From an uncultured Tateyamaria sp. (GTDB taxonomy: Bacteria > Pseudomonadota > Alphaproteobacteria > Rhodobacterales > Rhodobacteraceae): a stretch of DNA of 64,000 bases. The notes beneath the pieces were generated by a model that did not search any database, was not told where the DNA came from, and saw only the letters and a program-made list of their open reading frames with translations. Location of the stretch: positions 354,386 to 418,385 of the forward strand of contig NZ_CANNES010000003.1 of NCBI RefSeq assembly GCF_947503705.1. Reading direction: 5' to 3'. The first letter of the stretch is position 1, and each line of letters opens with the position of its first letter. The position numbers were made by a program, and so were the translations under genes. Of the stretch, positions 29,351-38,131 are shown one piece after another.

Positions 29351-30291
29351 CAGGAACGACGCGACTTGTTTTGGCGCGCGAATTTGGGGCTTTGGCCGAA
29401 ATGGGCCTTGTAGGCGCGGCTAAAGCTGGATTGTGCCCCAAATCCGGTTGCCAGGCTGATCATGTGCAGCGACATGTCGGTTTGGATTAGCAAGCGGTGC
29501 GCTTCTGATAGCCGTAGCATCAGATAATGCGCCTTGGCCGTTGTGCCGAATTCGGTTTGGAAATGGGTCTGGAGTGTTCGTGTGCCTTGCCCGAGCTGTT
29601 TCGCGATCTGGTGTATGGGCAACGGTTGGTCCAGATGCGCCTCCATCAACTGGTGGGCGCGTTTGGTCAGTGTGCTTCGCATGTTGGGATGCGGATGTCG
29701 CAACTGCGGGTCTGTTGGGGCAGGTCGGCTGTTGTGAATGAAGCTGGCGGCGACCTTGCGCGCCAGACTGCTGCTATGCCGGTCGCTGATCAGATGAAGC
29801 ATCATGTCGAGCGCTGGCGCGGCCCCGCCACTGGTCCAACGATTGTACGCCGCAACGTAACGTGCGTTGACAGTGTCAACATCGGGAAAGTTGTTGGCGA
29901 ACGTCTCCAAGTCTTCCCAATGCGTTGTGGCTTTCTGGCCGTCGAGGAGACCGGCATTTGCCACCACCCAGGGCCCCCCATCAATTGCCGCAATCATCGT
30001 GTCCTTTCCGGCGAGCCTGCGTAAACCAGCCATCAACTGCGGTGTTGACTGTCCTTGCAAATCAAATCCTGCCACCACGATCAGGAGGTCACAGGCATCA
30101 ATACGGTGTAGCGGGGCTGCAGGAACGGTAAGGCCACTGGTGAGCGAGACATCGCGCCCCTCTGGCGTTGCGAACTGCCAGTCAAAAACCATTCTGCCTG
30201 CTTGTCGGTTGGCCGCGCGCATTGGGTCCACGGCTGCGGCCAACGATAGCGTATTGGTTTCATCCATTGCCAAAACGACAGTTTTTGTCAT
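29350..30291 (-). CDS. GlxA/AraC-family regulator, probable carnitine regulator (CdhR-like)
   Basis: A 313-residue regulator. The N-terminal DJ-1/PfpI-like domain lies at about 1-190 (TKTVVLAMDETNTLSL, then IVVAGFDLQG). The C-terminal AraC DNA-binding domain has two helix-turn-helix units ending in ATGFGAQSSFSRAYKAHFG. The frame extends upstream, but the ATG at 30291 gives the family start and leaves an 82-base divergent promoter. Family members CdhR and GbdR of Pseudomonas control carnitine and betaine catabolism. Divergence from the beta-keto acid cleavage gene supports the same role here, by inference. I see no binding site I would trust. Confidence 0.8.
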   Translation of the reverse strand: MTKTVVLAMDETNTLSLAAAVDPMRAANRQAGRMVFDWQFATPEGRDVSLTSGLTVPAAPLHRIDACDLLIVVAGFDLQGQSTPQLMAGLRRLAGKDTMIAAIDGGPWVVANAGLLDGQKATTHWEDLETFANNFPDVDTVNARYVAAYNRWTSGGAAPALDMMLHLISDRHSSSLARKVAASFIHNSRPAPTDPQLRHPHPNMRSTLTKRAHQLMEAHLDQPLPIHQIAKQLGQGTRTLQTHFQTEFGTTAKAHYLMLRLSEAHRLLIQTDMSLHMISLATGFGAQSSFSRAYKAHFGQSPKFARQNKSRRS

Positions 30292-30373
30292 GAAAGTTGC
30301 GCTTTTTGTCAAAACCTTTTCCAGAAAGACGGCAGAATGGAGGGAAACACAAGGCCTCAATCGCAAGGAAACT

Positions 30374-31291
30374 ATGATGCCGCTGAGCATGAACCGAGAC
30401 GTCTTTATCACCTGTGCCGTGACCGGATCGGGCGGCACCCAAGATCGCAGCCCCCATGTGCCCCGTTCGCCGCAGCAGATTGCGGACAGTGCGATTGCTG
30501 CCGCCAAAGCGGGTGCCGCCATCGTCCATTGCCATGTCCGTGATCCGGAAACAGGCGCGCCAAGCCGTAAGCTCGAATACTATCGAGAGGTCACGGACCG
30601 CATCCGGGATGCGGATGTTGATGTCGTATTGAACCTGACTGCGGGTATGGGCGGCGACATGATCTTTGGCGATGTGGAGAATCCATTGCCCCTGCAAGAG
30701 GCGGGCACCGACATGATCGGGGCCAGTGCGCGCGTGGCCCATGTGGCGGAATGCCGTCCTGAGATTTGTACGCTCGATTGCGGCACCATGAACTTTGCCG
30801 AGGCTGATTATGTAATGACCAACACGCCCGGAATGTTGACCGCCATGGGTGGTATGATGACCAAACTGGGGGTCAAGCCGGAGATCGAGGCCTTTGACAC
30901 AGGCCACTTGTGGTATGCAAAACAATTGGTGAGCGATGGTGTGCTGGACAGTCCGGCCTTGGTCCAGCTGTGCATGGGGGTGCCGTGGGGCGCGCCGGAT
31001 GACCTCAACACCTTTATGGCGATGGTCAACAATGTGCCCGAAGATTGGACATTCTCCGCCTTTGGTCTGGGGCGCAATCAGATGGCTTATGTGGCCGCTG
31101 CGGTCCTGGCTGGCGGTAATGTGCGCGTCGGGCTTGAGGACAATCTGTGGCTGGCCAAGGGCGAGCTGGCGCAGAACTGGCAGTTGGTTGAACGGGCGGG
31201 CACCATTATCGAAAATATGGGCGCTCGCGTCATTGGTGCGGCAGAAGTGCGCGAAAAACTCGGGCTCATGAAACAGGCCCCTCAGGGGTGA
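30374..31291 (+). CDS. beta-keto acid cleavage enzyme (BKACE), probable 3-dehydrocarnitine cleavage
   Basis: A 305-residue TIM-barrel zinc enzyme (DUF849/BKACE). The zinc ligands are H52 and H54 in VHCHVRDP plus the glutamate of GLEDNLW. Other family segments are intact: LNLTAGMGG, TLDCGTMNF and VPWGAPDDLNT. In carnitine loci this enzyme condenses 3-dehydrocarnitine with acetyl-CoA to give betainyl-CoA and acetoacetate. The adjacent carnitine dehydrogenase/thioesterase fusion makes that assignment likely. Starts at 30374 and 30377 are both possible after AAGGA, and the MNRDVF start at 30389 lacks a ribosome site. It is the first gene of the operon. Confidence 0.9.
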   Translation: MMPLSMNRDVFITCAVTGSGGTQDRSPHVPRSPQQIADSAIAAAKAGAAIVHCHVRDPETGAPSRKLEYYREVTDRIRDADVDVVLNLTAGMGGDMIFGDVENPLPLQEAGTDMIGASARVAHVAECRPEICTLDCGTMNFAEADYVMTNTPGMLTAMGGMMTKLGVKPEIEAFDTGHLWYAKQLVSDGVLDSPALVQLCMGVPWGAPDDLNTFMAMVNNVPEDWTFSAFGLGRNQMAYVAAAVLAGGNVRVGLEDNLWLAKGELAQNWQLVERAGTIIENMGARVIGAAEVREKLGLMKQAPQG

Positions 31292-31833
31292 AGAGGGTTG
31301 TGCACTCGTTCGGTGCCATCTGTTTGCTGATTGTAGGACTGTTGCCGCTTGTCCTGGTGGCTTGCACCTCTGAGCCATTGCGCGAAACGTTTCGCGATCC
31401 AAGCGCCTCAATCGGTATAACCAGCCGTTTTGACGCGGCTCGTTTTGCCGGGACCTGGCATGTGCGCGGCGCATATCCGCTTGATGCGCAATTGACCCAA
31501 GTCCAGCGCTTTGTCGATGGCCCGGCATGGGAGCTTGTGGCGCGCACTTGCGAGCCTAACGGTGATTGCGAAGAGGTGGGAACGGTTTGGCAAGTGGATG
31601 GTGGCAGCCCGGGTGCTGAGGTCTTGGCCGATCCCTGGGGCGCGGCGGATCGCCGGGCCGCTGTCCTTTGGCTCGACGAGGGGTTTCGTACAGCTGCGAT
31701 TGGCGACCCGTCTGGGCAATTCGCCTGGGTGCTGGATCGTGCTCCGCGTGGTGGGGCGGACAGGATCAAGGCCGCACGGCAGGTGCTGGCGTTCAGTGGT
31801 TTTGACCTGAATGCGATGGAGATGCGCCCATGA
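31288..31833 (+). CDS. lipocalin-like lipoprotein in the carnitine operon
   Basis: A 181-residue protein starting at a GTG that overlaps the previous stop by 4 bases. The signal sequence ends in a lipobox (LVLVAC, cysteine near residue 26), so it should be membrane anchored. The lipocalin structural motif is FAGTWHVRGAYP (GxW). The rest is strand-rich, with LDRAPRGG near the end, compatible with a short eight-strand barrel. The ligand is unknown. Tight overlap on both sides shows it is a true operon member rather than an insertion. Confidence 0.78.
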   Translation: MKRVVHSFGAICLLIVGLLPLVLVACTSEPLRETFRDPSASIGITSRFDAARFAGTWHVRGAYPLDAQLTQVQRFVDGPAWELVARTCEPNGDCEEVGTVWQVDGGSPGAEVLADPWGAADRRAAVLWLDEGFRTAAIGDPSGQFAWVLDRAPRGGADRIKAARQVLAFSGFDLNAMEMRP

Positions 31834-32162
31834 TTCCTGAAGCCCTCGCCGTCTTCTTTTTTCCGGTTGTGCCTGCTGCCCTGACCTGGGCCGGGGTGGT
31901 CGCGCGGGAAATATGGGGCGCGCGTGTTTTGCTGGCCATGTTTGCCATCATTGTCGTTCTGGGCGGCCTCGCCTGGCCGTTGCTGGACACCGGGTTCGGC
32001 GGCGTTGCCCTGTTCGGCGCGGTTTTGATGACCGTTGCCACCGGGGCGACGGCGATGGCTGGCGCGGATGGCGATCCGCTTTTGGCGGCGGGCTGGGTCT
32101 ATTTCCTCCTTATGGCGGTGATGGCCTTGCTGATGTTCGCCAGTGACACGCAAACACTCTGA
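31830..32162 (+). CDS. small membrane protein in the carnitine operon
   Basis: A 110-residue protein with three to four hydrophobic helices: about 3-23, 30-50, 56-77 and 85-103. The start overlaps the lipocalin stop (ATGA), and 15 bases separate it from the next gene. I do not recognise a family. Its length and topology suggest a membrane partner rather than an enzyme. A transport or anchoring role is only inference from the operon. Confidence 0.75.
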   Translation: MIPEALAVFFFPVVPAALTWAGVVAREIWGARVLLAMFAIIVVLGGLAWPLLDTGFGGVALFGAVLMTVATGATAMAGADGDPLLAAGWVYFLLMAVMALLMFASDTQTL

Positions 32163-32177
32163 ACAAGGAATACCCCG

Positions 32178-33653
32178 ATGGGACAGGTTGCAGCGATTAT
32201 TGGCGGAGGCGTGATTGGCGGCGGATGGGCCGCGCGGTTCTTGCTGAACGGATGGGATGTGCGGGTTTTTGACCCGGATCCTGAGGCGGAGGCCAAGCTG
32301 GCCCCGGTTTTGGCCCAGGCCCGTCGTGCCTTGCCGAGCCTGACGGATGTGGCCTTGCCCGATGAGGGGCGCCTGAGTTTTCATGCTGATCTGGCGGAGG
32401 CTGTGGCCGATGTTGATTGGATTCAGGAGAGTGTGCCGGAGCGGTTGGACATCAAGCACCGTGTTTTGGCGGATTTGCAAGCGGCTTGCCCGGAAGAGGC
32501 GATCATTGGGTCCTCGACCTCTGGCTTCAAGCCGAGCGAATTGCAGGAAGGGGCGGCGCGCCCGGGGCAGATCATGGTCTGTCATCCGTTCAACCCGGTG
32601 TACCTGATGCCTCTGATCGAGGTGGTGCCGTCGCCTGTGACCGATCCGGCTTTGGTCACTAAGGCCCAGGATATTCTGCGCTCCCTTGGCATGTATCCTT
32701 TGCACGTCCGCAAGGAGATCGACGCCCATATCGCGGATCGCTTTCTTGAGGCTGTGTGGCGGGAGGCGCTTTGGCTGGTCAAGGATGGCGTTGCCACGAC
32801 CGAAGAGATCGACGAGGCCATCCGCATGGGGTTCGGTATTCGTTGGGGGCAGATGGGGCTTTTTGATACTTACCGCACTGCGGGTGGAGAGACGGGCATG
32901 CGTCACTTCATGGCGCAGTTTGGTCCGGCCTTGAAATGGCCCTGGACCAAGCTGATGGATGTGCCCGAGTTCACCGATGAACTGGTTGACCTGATTGCGG
33001 GGCAATCAGATGCACAATCTGGCCATATGACCATCGCCCAGATGCTGACCGCGCGCGACGACAATCTGGTGGGCATGATGCGGAGCCTGAAGGCCAATGA
33101 CTGGGGCGCCGGTGCGGTGTTGAACGCGCATGAGGCGCGCCTGCGGGCGGGCACGGTTCTGGGGGCGCACGCGGATGATCTGGAGGATGTGTCGGCTCCG
33201 ATCCTGACCGTGCGTCGCGCGGTGCCTTTGGATTGGACCGATTATAATGGCCACATGAACGAGGCACGGTATTTGCAGGCTTTCGGTGACGCGACGGACC
33301 GGTTCATGGCGCTGATCGGCTGTGATGCGGACTATGTCGCGACAGGCGGCAGTTACTTTACCGCCGAGACCCATATCCGCCATGTCGATGAGGCCTTGGC
33401 CGGGGCCATGATCGAAGTGCGGACCCAGGTTCTGGCGGGCGCAGCCAAGAAACTGCACCTGTGGCATGAGATGTATGAGGGCGAGCGACTCTTGGCGACA
33501 GGAGAGCATTTCCTGCTGCATGTGAGCCTTGAGACGCGGCGGCCCTCTGACCCGTCGCAGGCGATTTTGACAGTGCTGACGCGGATCGCCGAGGCCCATG
33601 AAGCACTGCTTATGCCTGAGGGGGCGGGGCGTTTCGTGGGGCAGCGCCCTTGA
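32178..33653 (+). CDS. carnitine 3-dehydrogenase fused to betainyl-CoA thioesterase
   Basis: A 491-residue fusion. Residues 1-320 form a 3-hydroxyacyl-CoA dehydrogenase-like NAD enzyme: Rossmann IIGGGVIGGGWAARFLL, catalytic histidine in MVCHPFNPV, and the C-terminal helical domain with DRFLEAVWREALWLV. Residues about 345-480 form a hotdog thioesterase (LDWTDYNGHMNEARY). Carnitine 3-dehydrogenase makes 3-dehydrocarnitine. The fused thioesterase would release glycine betaine from betainyl-CoA. This fusion is known from rhizobia and other alphaproteobacteria. It lies in the same operon as the cleavage enzyme. Confidence 0.92.
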   Translation: MGQVAAIIGGGVIGGGWAARFLLNGWDVRVFDPDPEAEAKLAPVLAQARRALPSLTDVALPDEGRLSFHADLAEAVADVDWIQESVPERLDIKHRVLADLQAACPEEAIIGSSTSGFKPSELQEGAARPGQIMVCHPFNPVYLMPLIEVVPSPVTDPALVTKAQDILRSLGMYPLHVRKEIDAHIADRFLEAVWREALWLVKDGVATTEEIDEAIRMGFGIRWGQMGLFDTYRTAGGETGMRHFMAQFGPALKWPWTKLMDVPEFTDELVDLIAGQSDAQSGHMTIAQMLTARDDNLVGMMRSLKANDWGAGAVLNAHEARLRAGTVLGAHADDLEDVSAPILTVRRAVPLDWTDYNGHMNEARYLQAFGDATDRFMALIGCDADYVATGGSYFTAETHIRHVDEALAGAMIEVRTQVLAGAAKKLHLWHEMYEGERLLATGEHFLLHVSLETRRPSDPSQAILTVLTRIAEAHEALLMPEGAGRFVGQRP

Positions 33654-34396
33654 AGCGCGTCTTGGTGACAGCGGGCGGGTCCGGAATTGGCCTTGCCATG
33701 GCCCATGGGTTTCACGCGGCGGGCTTTGAGGTTTGGGTAACGGATGTGGATCCAACTGCATTGGACGATGTGCCAGGCACTTGGTGCGCGCGTGTCTGTG
33801 ACGCTGCAGACGAGGTGGCGGTCGCGGGGGTTATGGCAGAGGCCGGGCCATTAGACGTGTTATGCGCCAATGCGGGCATTGCCGGACCGACGGCGCGCGT
33901 CGAAGATGTGGCGCTGAGCGATTGGCGCAGCTGTGTGTCCGTCAATCTGGAGGGGGCGTTCTTGGCTGCGAAACATGGCCTTCCGGCGATGAAAGCGGCG
34001 GGGCGCGGCTCTGTCGTGTTTACGTCGTCGACTGCGGGGATATACGGCTATCCCCACCGCGCGCCATATGCGGCGGCCAAATGGGCCATCATCGGATTGA
34101 TGAAGACTGTGGCGATGGAGGCAGGCCCGTTTGGCGTGCGCGCCAATGCGATTTGTCCGGGGGCTGTTGAGGGGCCGCGCATGGAAGGGGTGCTGAACCG
34201 CGAGGCGGCGGCCAAGGGTATGACCCGCGATCAGGTCTATGACGGTTATGCGGCAGGAACCTCGATGCGCACCTTTGTGAACGCGTCGGACATTGCCGAT
34301 ATGGCGGTGTTCTTGGGATCGGACGCGGCGCGCCGGGTATCGGGACAGGTCATCGCGGTGGACGGGCACACCGAAAACCCCGACCCAAAGCTGTGA
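33650..34396 (+). CDS. short-chain dehydrogenase/reductase, carnitine operon
   Basis: A 248-residue classical SDR. The cofactor loop TAGGSGIGLAMA, the NAG motif (CANAGIAGP), and a catalytic Ser with YAAAK (residues near 140-145) are all present. The start is a TTG overlapping the upstream stop by 4 bases; the next in-frame ATG would remove part of the cofactor loop. It is the last gene of the carnitine operon. It may handle D-carnitine or another hydroxy acid, but no substrate is visible. Confidence 0.86.
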   Translation: MKRVLVTAGGSGIGLAMAHGFHAAGFEVWVTDVDPTALDDVPGTWCARVCDAADEVAVAGVMAEAGPLDVLCANAGIAGPTARVEDVALSDWRSCVSVNLEGAFLAAKHGLPAMKAAGRGSVVFTSSTAGIYGYPHRAPYAAAKWAIIGLMKTVAMEAGPFGVRANAICPGAVEGPRMEGVLNREAAAKGMTRDQVYDGYAAGTSMRTFVNASDIADMAVFLGSDAARRVSGQVIAVDGHTENPDPKL

Positions 34397-34412
34397 GCCC
34401 GGTGGCGTGGCA

Positions 34413-34443
34413 CTGTTTGCATTCGCAAATGCGCCCACCCACC
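34413..34443 (+). repeat. dispersed element family 1, copy B
   Basis: CTGTTTGC-attc-GCAAAT followed by GCGCCCACCCACC. Flanking arms CGGTGG (34400-34405) and CCACCG (34439-34444) pair. It follows the SDR stop and lies between convergent genes, like copies A and C. Confidence 0.6.
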
Positions 34444-34457
34444 GGCCCATATTTCGC

Positions 34458-35318
34458 CTAGAGTATTATTCTGCGCATCGTTTCGAAGTGGTTCGGCATG
34501 TCCCGCGCGGTGTATTGGGCCTGCCGCACGAGTTCGTCGAAATGCAGCGATAGCGTTTCGATGCGTTCGCGGTCTCGAAAGGCCATGTAGTGTCCGCCTG
34601 TATAGATTACTGCGAGGAGCGGGCCGAAAACGGTGATCGGCGCACTAAAAAGCGCGCGCGCGTCATAAAGACAGATGCGCATGCGCGGATAGAGTTGCGC
34701 GCTGAGCCTTTGCAAATGGTTAAGCTGTTCGTGGCGCACATCTGCGGGGAGGCTGTGGTAATAACCCGTGCCTGCCGCAAAACTTTCGACTTCGAAGATG
34801 GGCATGGCGATCTCGTAGTCAGATTGCGCCGATTGCATCCAGTTTAACCTGTCGCGCGATGCGTTGATCGCTTGTGTTGTCGTCCGCCCCAGATGGGGCC
34901 GGTATTCCCATTCAAGCATGGCTTGGGTTTTCAGCATGTCTGGCAAGCCGGCGGGCACGTGCCGGATTTTGTAGCCTGCGGCCTCTTGATGCCAACCAAA
35001 TATCCGTTCGTCGATCAGGGCGCGGGGTGCTTCGGTCAGGCTGAGCGCGGCCGCGCTCAGGGCGGATGCGCTTTCGGGCCTGTCAGAAAGGCCCAGAAGC
35101 CAATCCGCCGAGACCCCAAGCGCTTGCGCGCAGGCCCCGACCACCTGAGCGCTTGGCAGTCGTGCGGTATCGCTGGTCAGCGCTTGGCTGATGGTGGACC
35201 GGTCGGCGCCAACCGCCCGCGCCAGAGCGCTTTGCGACATCTTTTGATCTTGAAGCGCGCGGGCCAGGCGTGTGCGGAATTGATCAGCGCGGATGCGTTT
35301 GTCGAGTATTTCGGTCAT
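34458..35318 (-). CDS. XRE-family transcriptional regulator with C-terminal sensor-like region
   Basis: A 286-residue protein. The N-terminal helix-turn-helix spans about residues 10-60 (RLARALQDQKMSQSALARAV, then STISQALTSD). The remaining 220 residues have no family I recognise. They are rich in aromatics and could bind a ligand. The ATG at 35318 is chosen because it has GGTGAT upstream; the ATG at 35357 lacks a ribosome site. It is divergent from the desaturase gene across 112 bases, so it may regulate that gene. Confidence 0.75.
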   Translation of the reverse strand: MTEILDKRIRADQFRTRLARALQDQKMSQSALARAVGADRSTISQALTSDTARLPSAQVVGACAQALGVSADWLLGLSDRPESASALSAAALSLTEAPRALIDERIFGWHQEAAGYKIRHVPAGLPDMLKTQAMLEWEYRPHLGRTTTQAINASRDRLNWMQSAQSDYEIAMPIFEVESFAAGTGYYHSLPADVRHEQLNHLQRLSAQLYPRMRICLYDARALFSAPITVFGPLLAVIYTGGHYMAFRDRERIETLSLHFDELVRQAQYTARDMPNHFETMRRIIL

Positions 35319-35430
35319 ATGTTCATAGATATCACCATATGCGTGCTTTGTTAACAATCTTCAGAATTCGCGGCTGCTGGCGGCGTTGCTAGGGTCACTC
35401 GACACCCTCAAATCCGGAGCCACAAAGTCT

Positions 35431-36360
35431 ATGTCCACGCCCCCTTCGACTCGCCGTTTGCCCAAGGACGTTCCGGCGCGGATCGAGTGGATCACGCTGG
35501 CGTTGTTTGCCGCGTGCGTGGTTGTTTGGTGTACAGCGGTTTTTGTGCTGCCGCAGGTCTCTTTGGTGCTGGCGCTGCCGCTTTTGGTTCTTGCGCTGGT
35601 GCTGCATGGCTCGCTCACTCACGAGGTGATCCATGGCCATCCCTTTCCCTCCTTTCGGCTGAGCCAGGCGCTGGTCGTGATCAATCCAGGGCTATGGATC
35701 CCCTATCTGCGGTTTCGCGACACCCATCTGGCCCATCATCAGGATGCAAATCTGACAGACCCGTATGATGATCCGGAATCCAACTATTTCGACCCTGCGG
35801 TCTGGGCACGGCTGCCGTGGTGGCGGCAGTGGGTGCTAGAGCGGAACAACACCTTGCTTGGGCGCGTTTTGCTGGGTCCGGTTGTGGGCCAGCTTGCCTT
35901 TGTGCGGGCAGATTGGGCGGCGATTCAGGCGGGCGATGGTCAGGTGATCAAGGGGTGGGCATGGCACATACCGAGCCTTGTGAGCATCCCGCTGGTTGTT
36001 TGGGCGGCGCCGATGCCGATTTTGCTTTATCTTGGGGCCTGTTATGCGGCCATGTCGGTGCTCAAGATCCGCACCTTTCTGGAACATCAAGCTCACAGCG
36101 TTGCACGTGGGCGCACCGTCATTGTAGAAGATCGCGGCCCCCTGGCATTTTTGTTTTTGAACAACAACTTGCACGTGGTGCATCACATGCATCCCCGGGT
36201 GCCATGGTACCGATTGCCGACACTTTACCGGGCCAACCGCGATCGGTATCTGCGTGCAAATAACGGCTACTTATTCGCCTCCTATCGGTCTGTTTTCGCC
36301 CGGCATTTCCTGAAGGCCAAAGACCCGGTGGCGCATCCGCTCTGGCCCTCGGATCACTGA
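35431..36360 (+). CDS. membrane fatty acid desaturase
   Basis: A 309-residue integral membrane di-iron desaturase. The three histidine boxes are HEVIHGH (64-70), HLAHHQD (99-105) and HVVHHMH (248-254), giving the usual eight-histidine set. Four hydrophobic stretches lie at about 22-58, 78-95, 181-200 and 203-213. The longer upstream frame is rejected in favour of ATG 35431, preceded by CGGAG. The fatty acyl or other lipid substrate is not predictable from the motifs. Confidence 0.88.
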   Translation: MSTPPSTRRLPKDVPARIEWITLALFAACVVVWCTAVFVLPQVSLVLALPLLVLALVLHGSLTHEVIHGHPFPSFRLSQALVVINPGLWIPYLRFRDTHLAHHQDANLTDPYDDPESNYFDPAVWARLPWWRQWVLERNNTLLGRVLLGPVVGQLAFVRADWAAIQAGDGQVIKGWAWHIPSLVSIPLVVWAAPMPILLYLGACYAAMSVLKIRTFLEHQAHSVARGRTVIVEDRGPLAFLFLNNNLHVVHHMHPRVPWYRLPTLYRANRDRYLRANNGYLFASYRSVFARHFLKAKDPVAHPLWPSDH

Positions 36361-36376
36361 TCACCCATAGAGGGGC

Positions 36377-37279
36377 ATGACCCTGTGGATACCGATCACG
36401 CTGGCGGCGGCCCTGTTTCAGACGCTGCGTTTCATGCTGCAACGGCAACTTTCGTTGGGCACGCTCAGTGCGGGCGGTGCCACGCTGGCGCGGTTCATGT
36501 ATTCGGCGCCTTTGGTGGCGGTGCTGATTTGCGCTTACATGTACGCCTCTGGGCAGGCGTGGCCCGATTTCCCATTGGCATTTTGGGTCTATGGGGCGAT
36601 CGGCGGCGTGGCCCAGATTGTGGCAACCATCTGTGTTGTCCGCCTGTTCAAGGCGCGAAATTTCGCGGTGGGGATCACCTTCAAGAATACAGAGGCCATT
36701 CAGTCCGTGTTTATCGGCTGGATTGTTCTGGGCGATGGCGTCAGCCTTTGGGCGCTCGCTGCGGTTGCGCTGGGGGTTGTGGGGGTGCTGATGCTGTCCG
36801 CGCCGCCTGCTTTGGCCAATGCCGGGTGGCGGGACATGGTAAACGCCGCCTCGGGCCTTGGATTGGCGGCGGGAGTGCTTTTTGCCGTGTCCGGGGTGGC
36901 GTATCGCGGGGCGTCTCTCAGCCTTGAGCTAGGCGATCCGGTGGCCCGTGCCGGTCTGACTTTGGGCGCTGTGACGATGATGCAATTTGTCGCAATGGTG
37001 GTTTGGTTGCGCTGGCGGGATCCCGGTCAGGTTTTGGCCGTATGGGCCGCGCGGCGGGTGGCCGTGTGGGTCGGGTTGATGTCGATGGCGGGCTCCTTCT
37101 GCTGGTTCTTGGCTTTCACGTTACAGAATGCCGCTTTCGTAAAAGCTGTGGGGCAGGTGGAGCTTGTCTTTAGCATGCTGGCTTCGGTCCTGATCTTTCG
37201 CGAGGCGATATCGGGACGTGAATGGGCGGGCATGGCGGTGTTGCTGGCCTCTATCCTGTTGTTGATCGCGGTGATCTGA
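36377..37279 (+). CDS. EamA-type (DMT superfamily) transporter
   Basis: A 300-residue inner-membrane protein with ten predicted helices in two EamA halves. The first half ends around LGVVGVLMLSA and the second starts at MVNAASGLGLAAGVLF. An FKNTEAIQSVFIGW segment matches the typical EamA helix 4-5 region. It starts 16 bases after the desaturase stop and is probably cotranscribed. The exported metabolite is unknown. Confidence 0.86.
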   Translation: MTLWIPITLAAALFQTLRFMLQRQLSLGTLSAGGATLARFMYSAPLVAVLICAYMYASGQAWPDFPLAFWVYGAIGGVAQIVATICVVRLFKARNFAVGITFKNTEAIQSVFIGWIVLGDGVSLWALAAVALGVVGVLMLSAPPALANAGWRDMVNAASGLGLAAGVLFAVSGVAYRGASLSLELGDPVARAGLTLGAVTMMQFVAMVVWLRWRDPGQVLAVWAARRVAVWVGLMSMAGSFCWFLAFTLQNAAFVKAVGQVELVFSMLASVLIFREAISGREWAGMAVLLASILLLIAVI

Positions 37280-37396
37280 GGTGGACAATCGCGTACCAAG
37301 AGGTACGTTTTAACAGGAAGCAACCGAGCGTCGGAATATTGGAGCATGACGATTTCGCTTGCCCCGTCAGGCGGAGTAGCCTCCCGCCTCGCGCTG

Positions 37397-38092
37397 TCAG
37401 TCAGGCATCGGATAGCCGCGCAAGCGCAAGAAGAGGCTCTCTTCCTCGTTGTTCTTGAAGTAGGGGACGCTGTCGGGCGGCGTGTGATCCGTCACACGGG
37501 CGTTAATCTCGCTCAGCACAACCTCGGTGATAAAGGGCATGTCATAGCCGCGCACTTCGTCCAGATGCACCCATTGCAGATGCGAAAGCTCGTCCGAGGC
37601 CCGGCTGAAATCATCAGGGTCAGAGGCAAGATCGGCCGCATCGATCAGAAAAAACCTGGCATCAAACCGGCGCGGGCGTCCGGGTGGCGTCAGCGCCCGA
37701 AACACAAATTGCAGCGGTGCTGCGTGGGGCAGGTGCCCAGTGGCGGCAAAGTCCTGCCAATCCGCAGGTGCGTCGCTCCACCGTCCGGGATGACCGAGAA
37801 CCTGACCGGTTTCCTCAAAAAGTTCACGGATGGCCGCTGCCGCCAGTGCGGGCCCAAGCCCCGGCGTGCTGTCATCTTCAAGCCTGGTATCATTGGGTTT
37901 GGCAAGCGGTGACCCAAGCGGGACCTGCGCATCGGCGGCATCAACAGCACCGCCTGGAAAGACAAACTTGTTCGGCATAAACACGGCCCGTGCGCCGCGT
38001 TGCCCCATCAGGATCCGGGGTCGTGTTTCGCGGTCCCGCAACACGATCACAGTAGAAGCATTGCGCACCTGGGACTTGTCGATCGTTGTCAT
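37397..38092 (-). CDS. Nudix hydrolase
   Basis: A 231-residue Nudix-fold protein. The box is present as GPALAAAAIRELFEETGQVLG, with the REL-x-EE-x-G core intact but the first glutamate position not obvious, as in the alphaproteobacterial NUDT7/NUDT19-like group. The N-terminus has the expected strand VIVLRDRETRPRILMGQR and FVFPGGAVD. It hydrolyses a nucleoside diphosphate-linked compound, possibly a CoA derivative. It lies 39 bases downstream of the DUF983 gene on the same strand. Confidence 0.85.
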   Translation of the reverse strand: MTTIDKSQVRNASTVIVLRDRETRPRILMGQRGARAVFMPNKFVFPGGAVDAADAQVPLGSPLAKPNDTRLEDDSTPGLGPALAAAAIRELFEETGQVLGHPGRWSDAPADWQDFAATGHLPHAAPLQFVFRALTPPGRPRRFDARFFLIDAADLASDPDDFSRASDELSHLQWVHLDEVRGYDMPFITEVVLSEINARVTDHTPPDSVPYFKNNEEESLFLRLRGYPMPD

Positions 38093-38131
38093 TGCCTTGC
38101 CCTCTTTCCCTGCTTTCAGGGTACGGGCACT

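Noticed and set aside
31266..33005. A 579-codon minus-strand frame across the carnitine operon
   Set aside because: Its translation is His/Arg/Gln-rich with no family pattern, and three recognised genes lie on the other strand.
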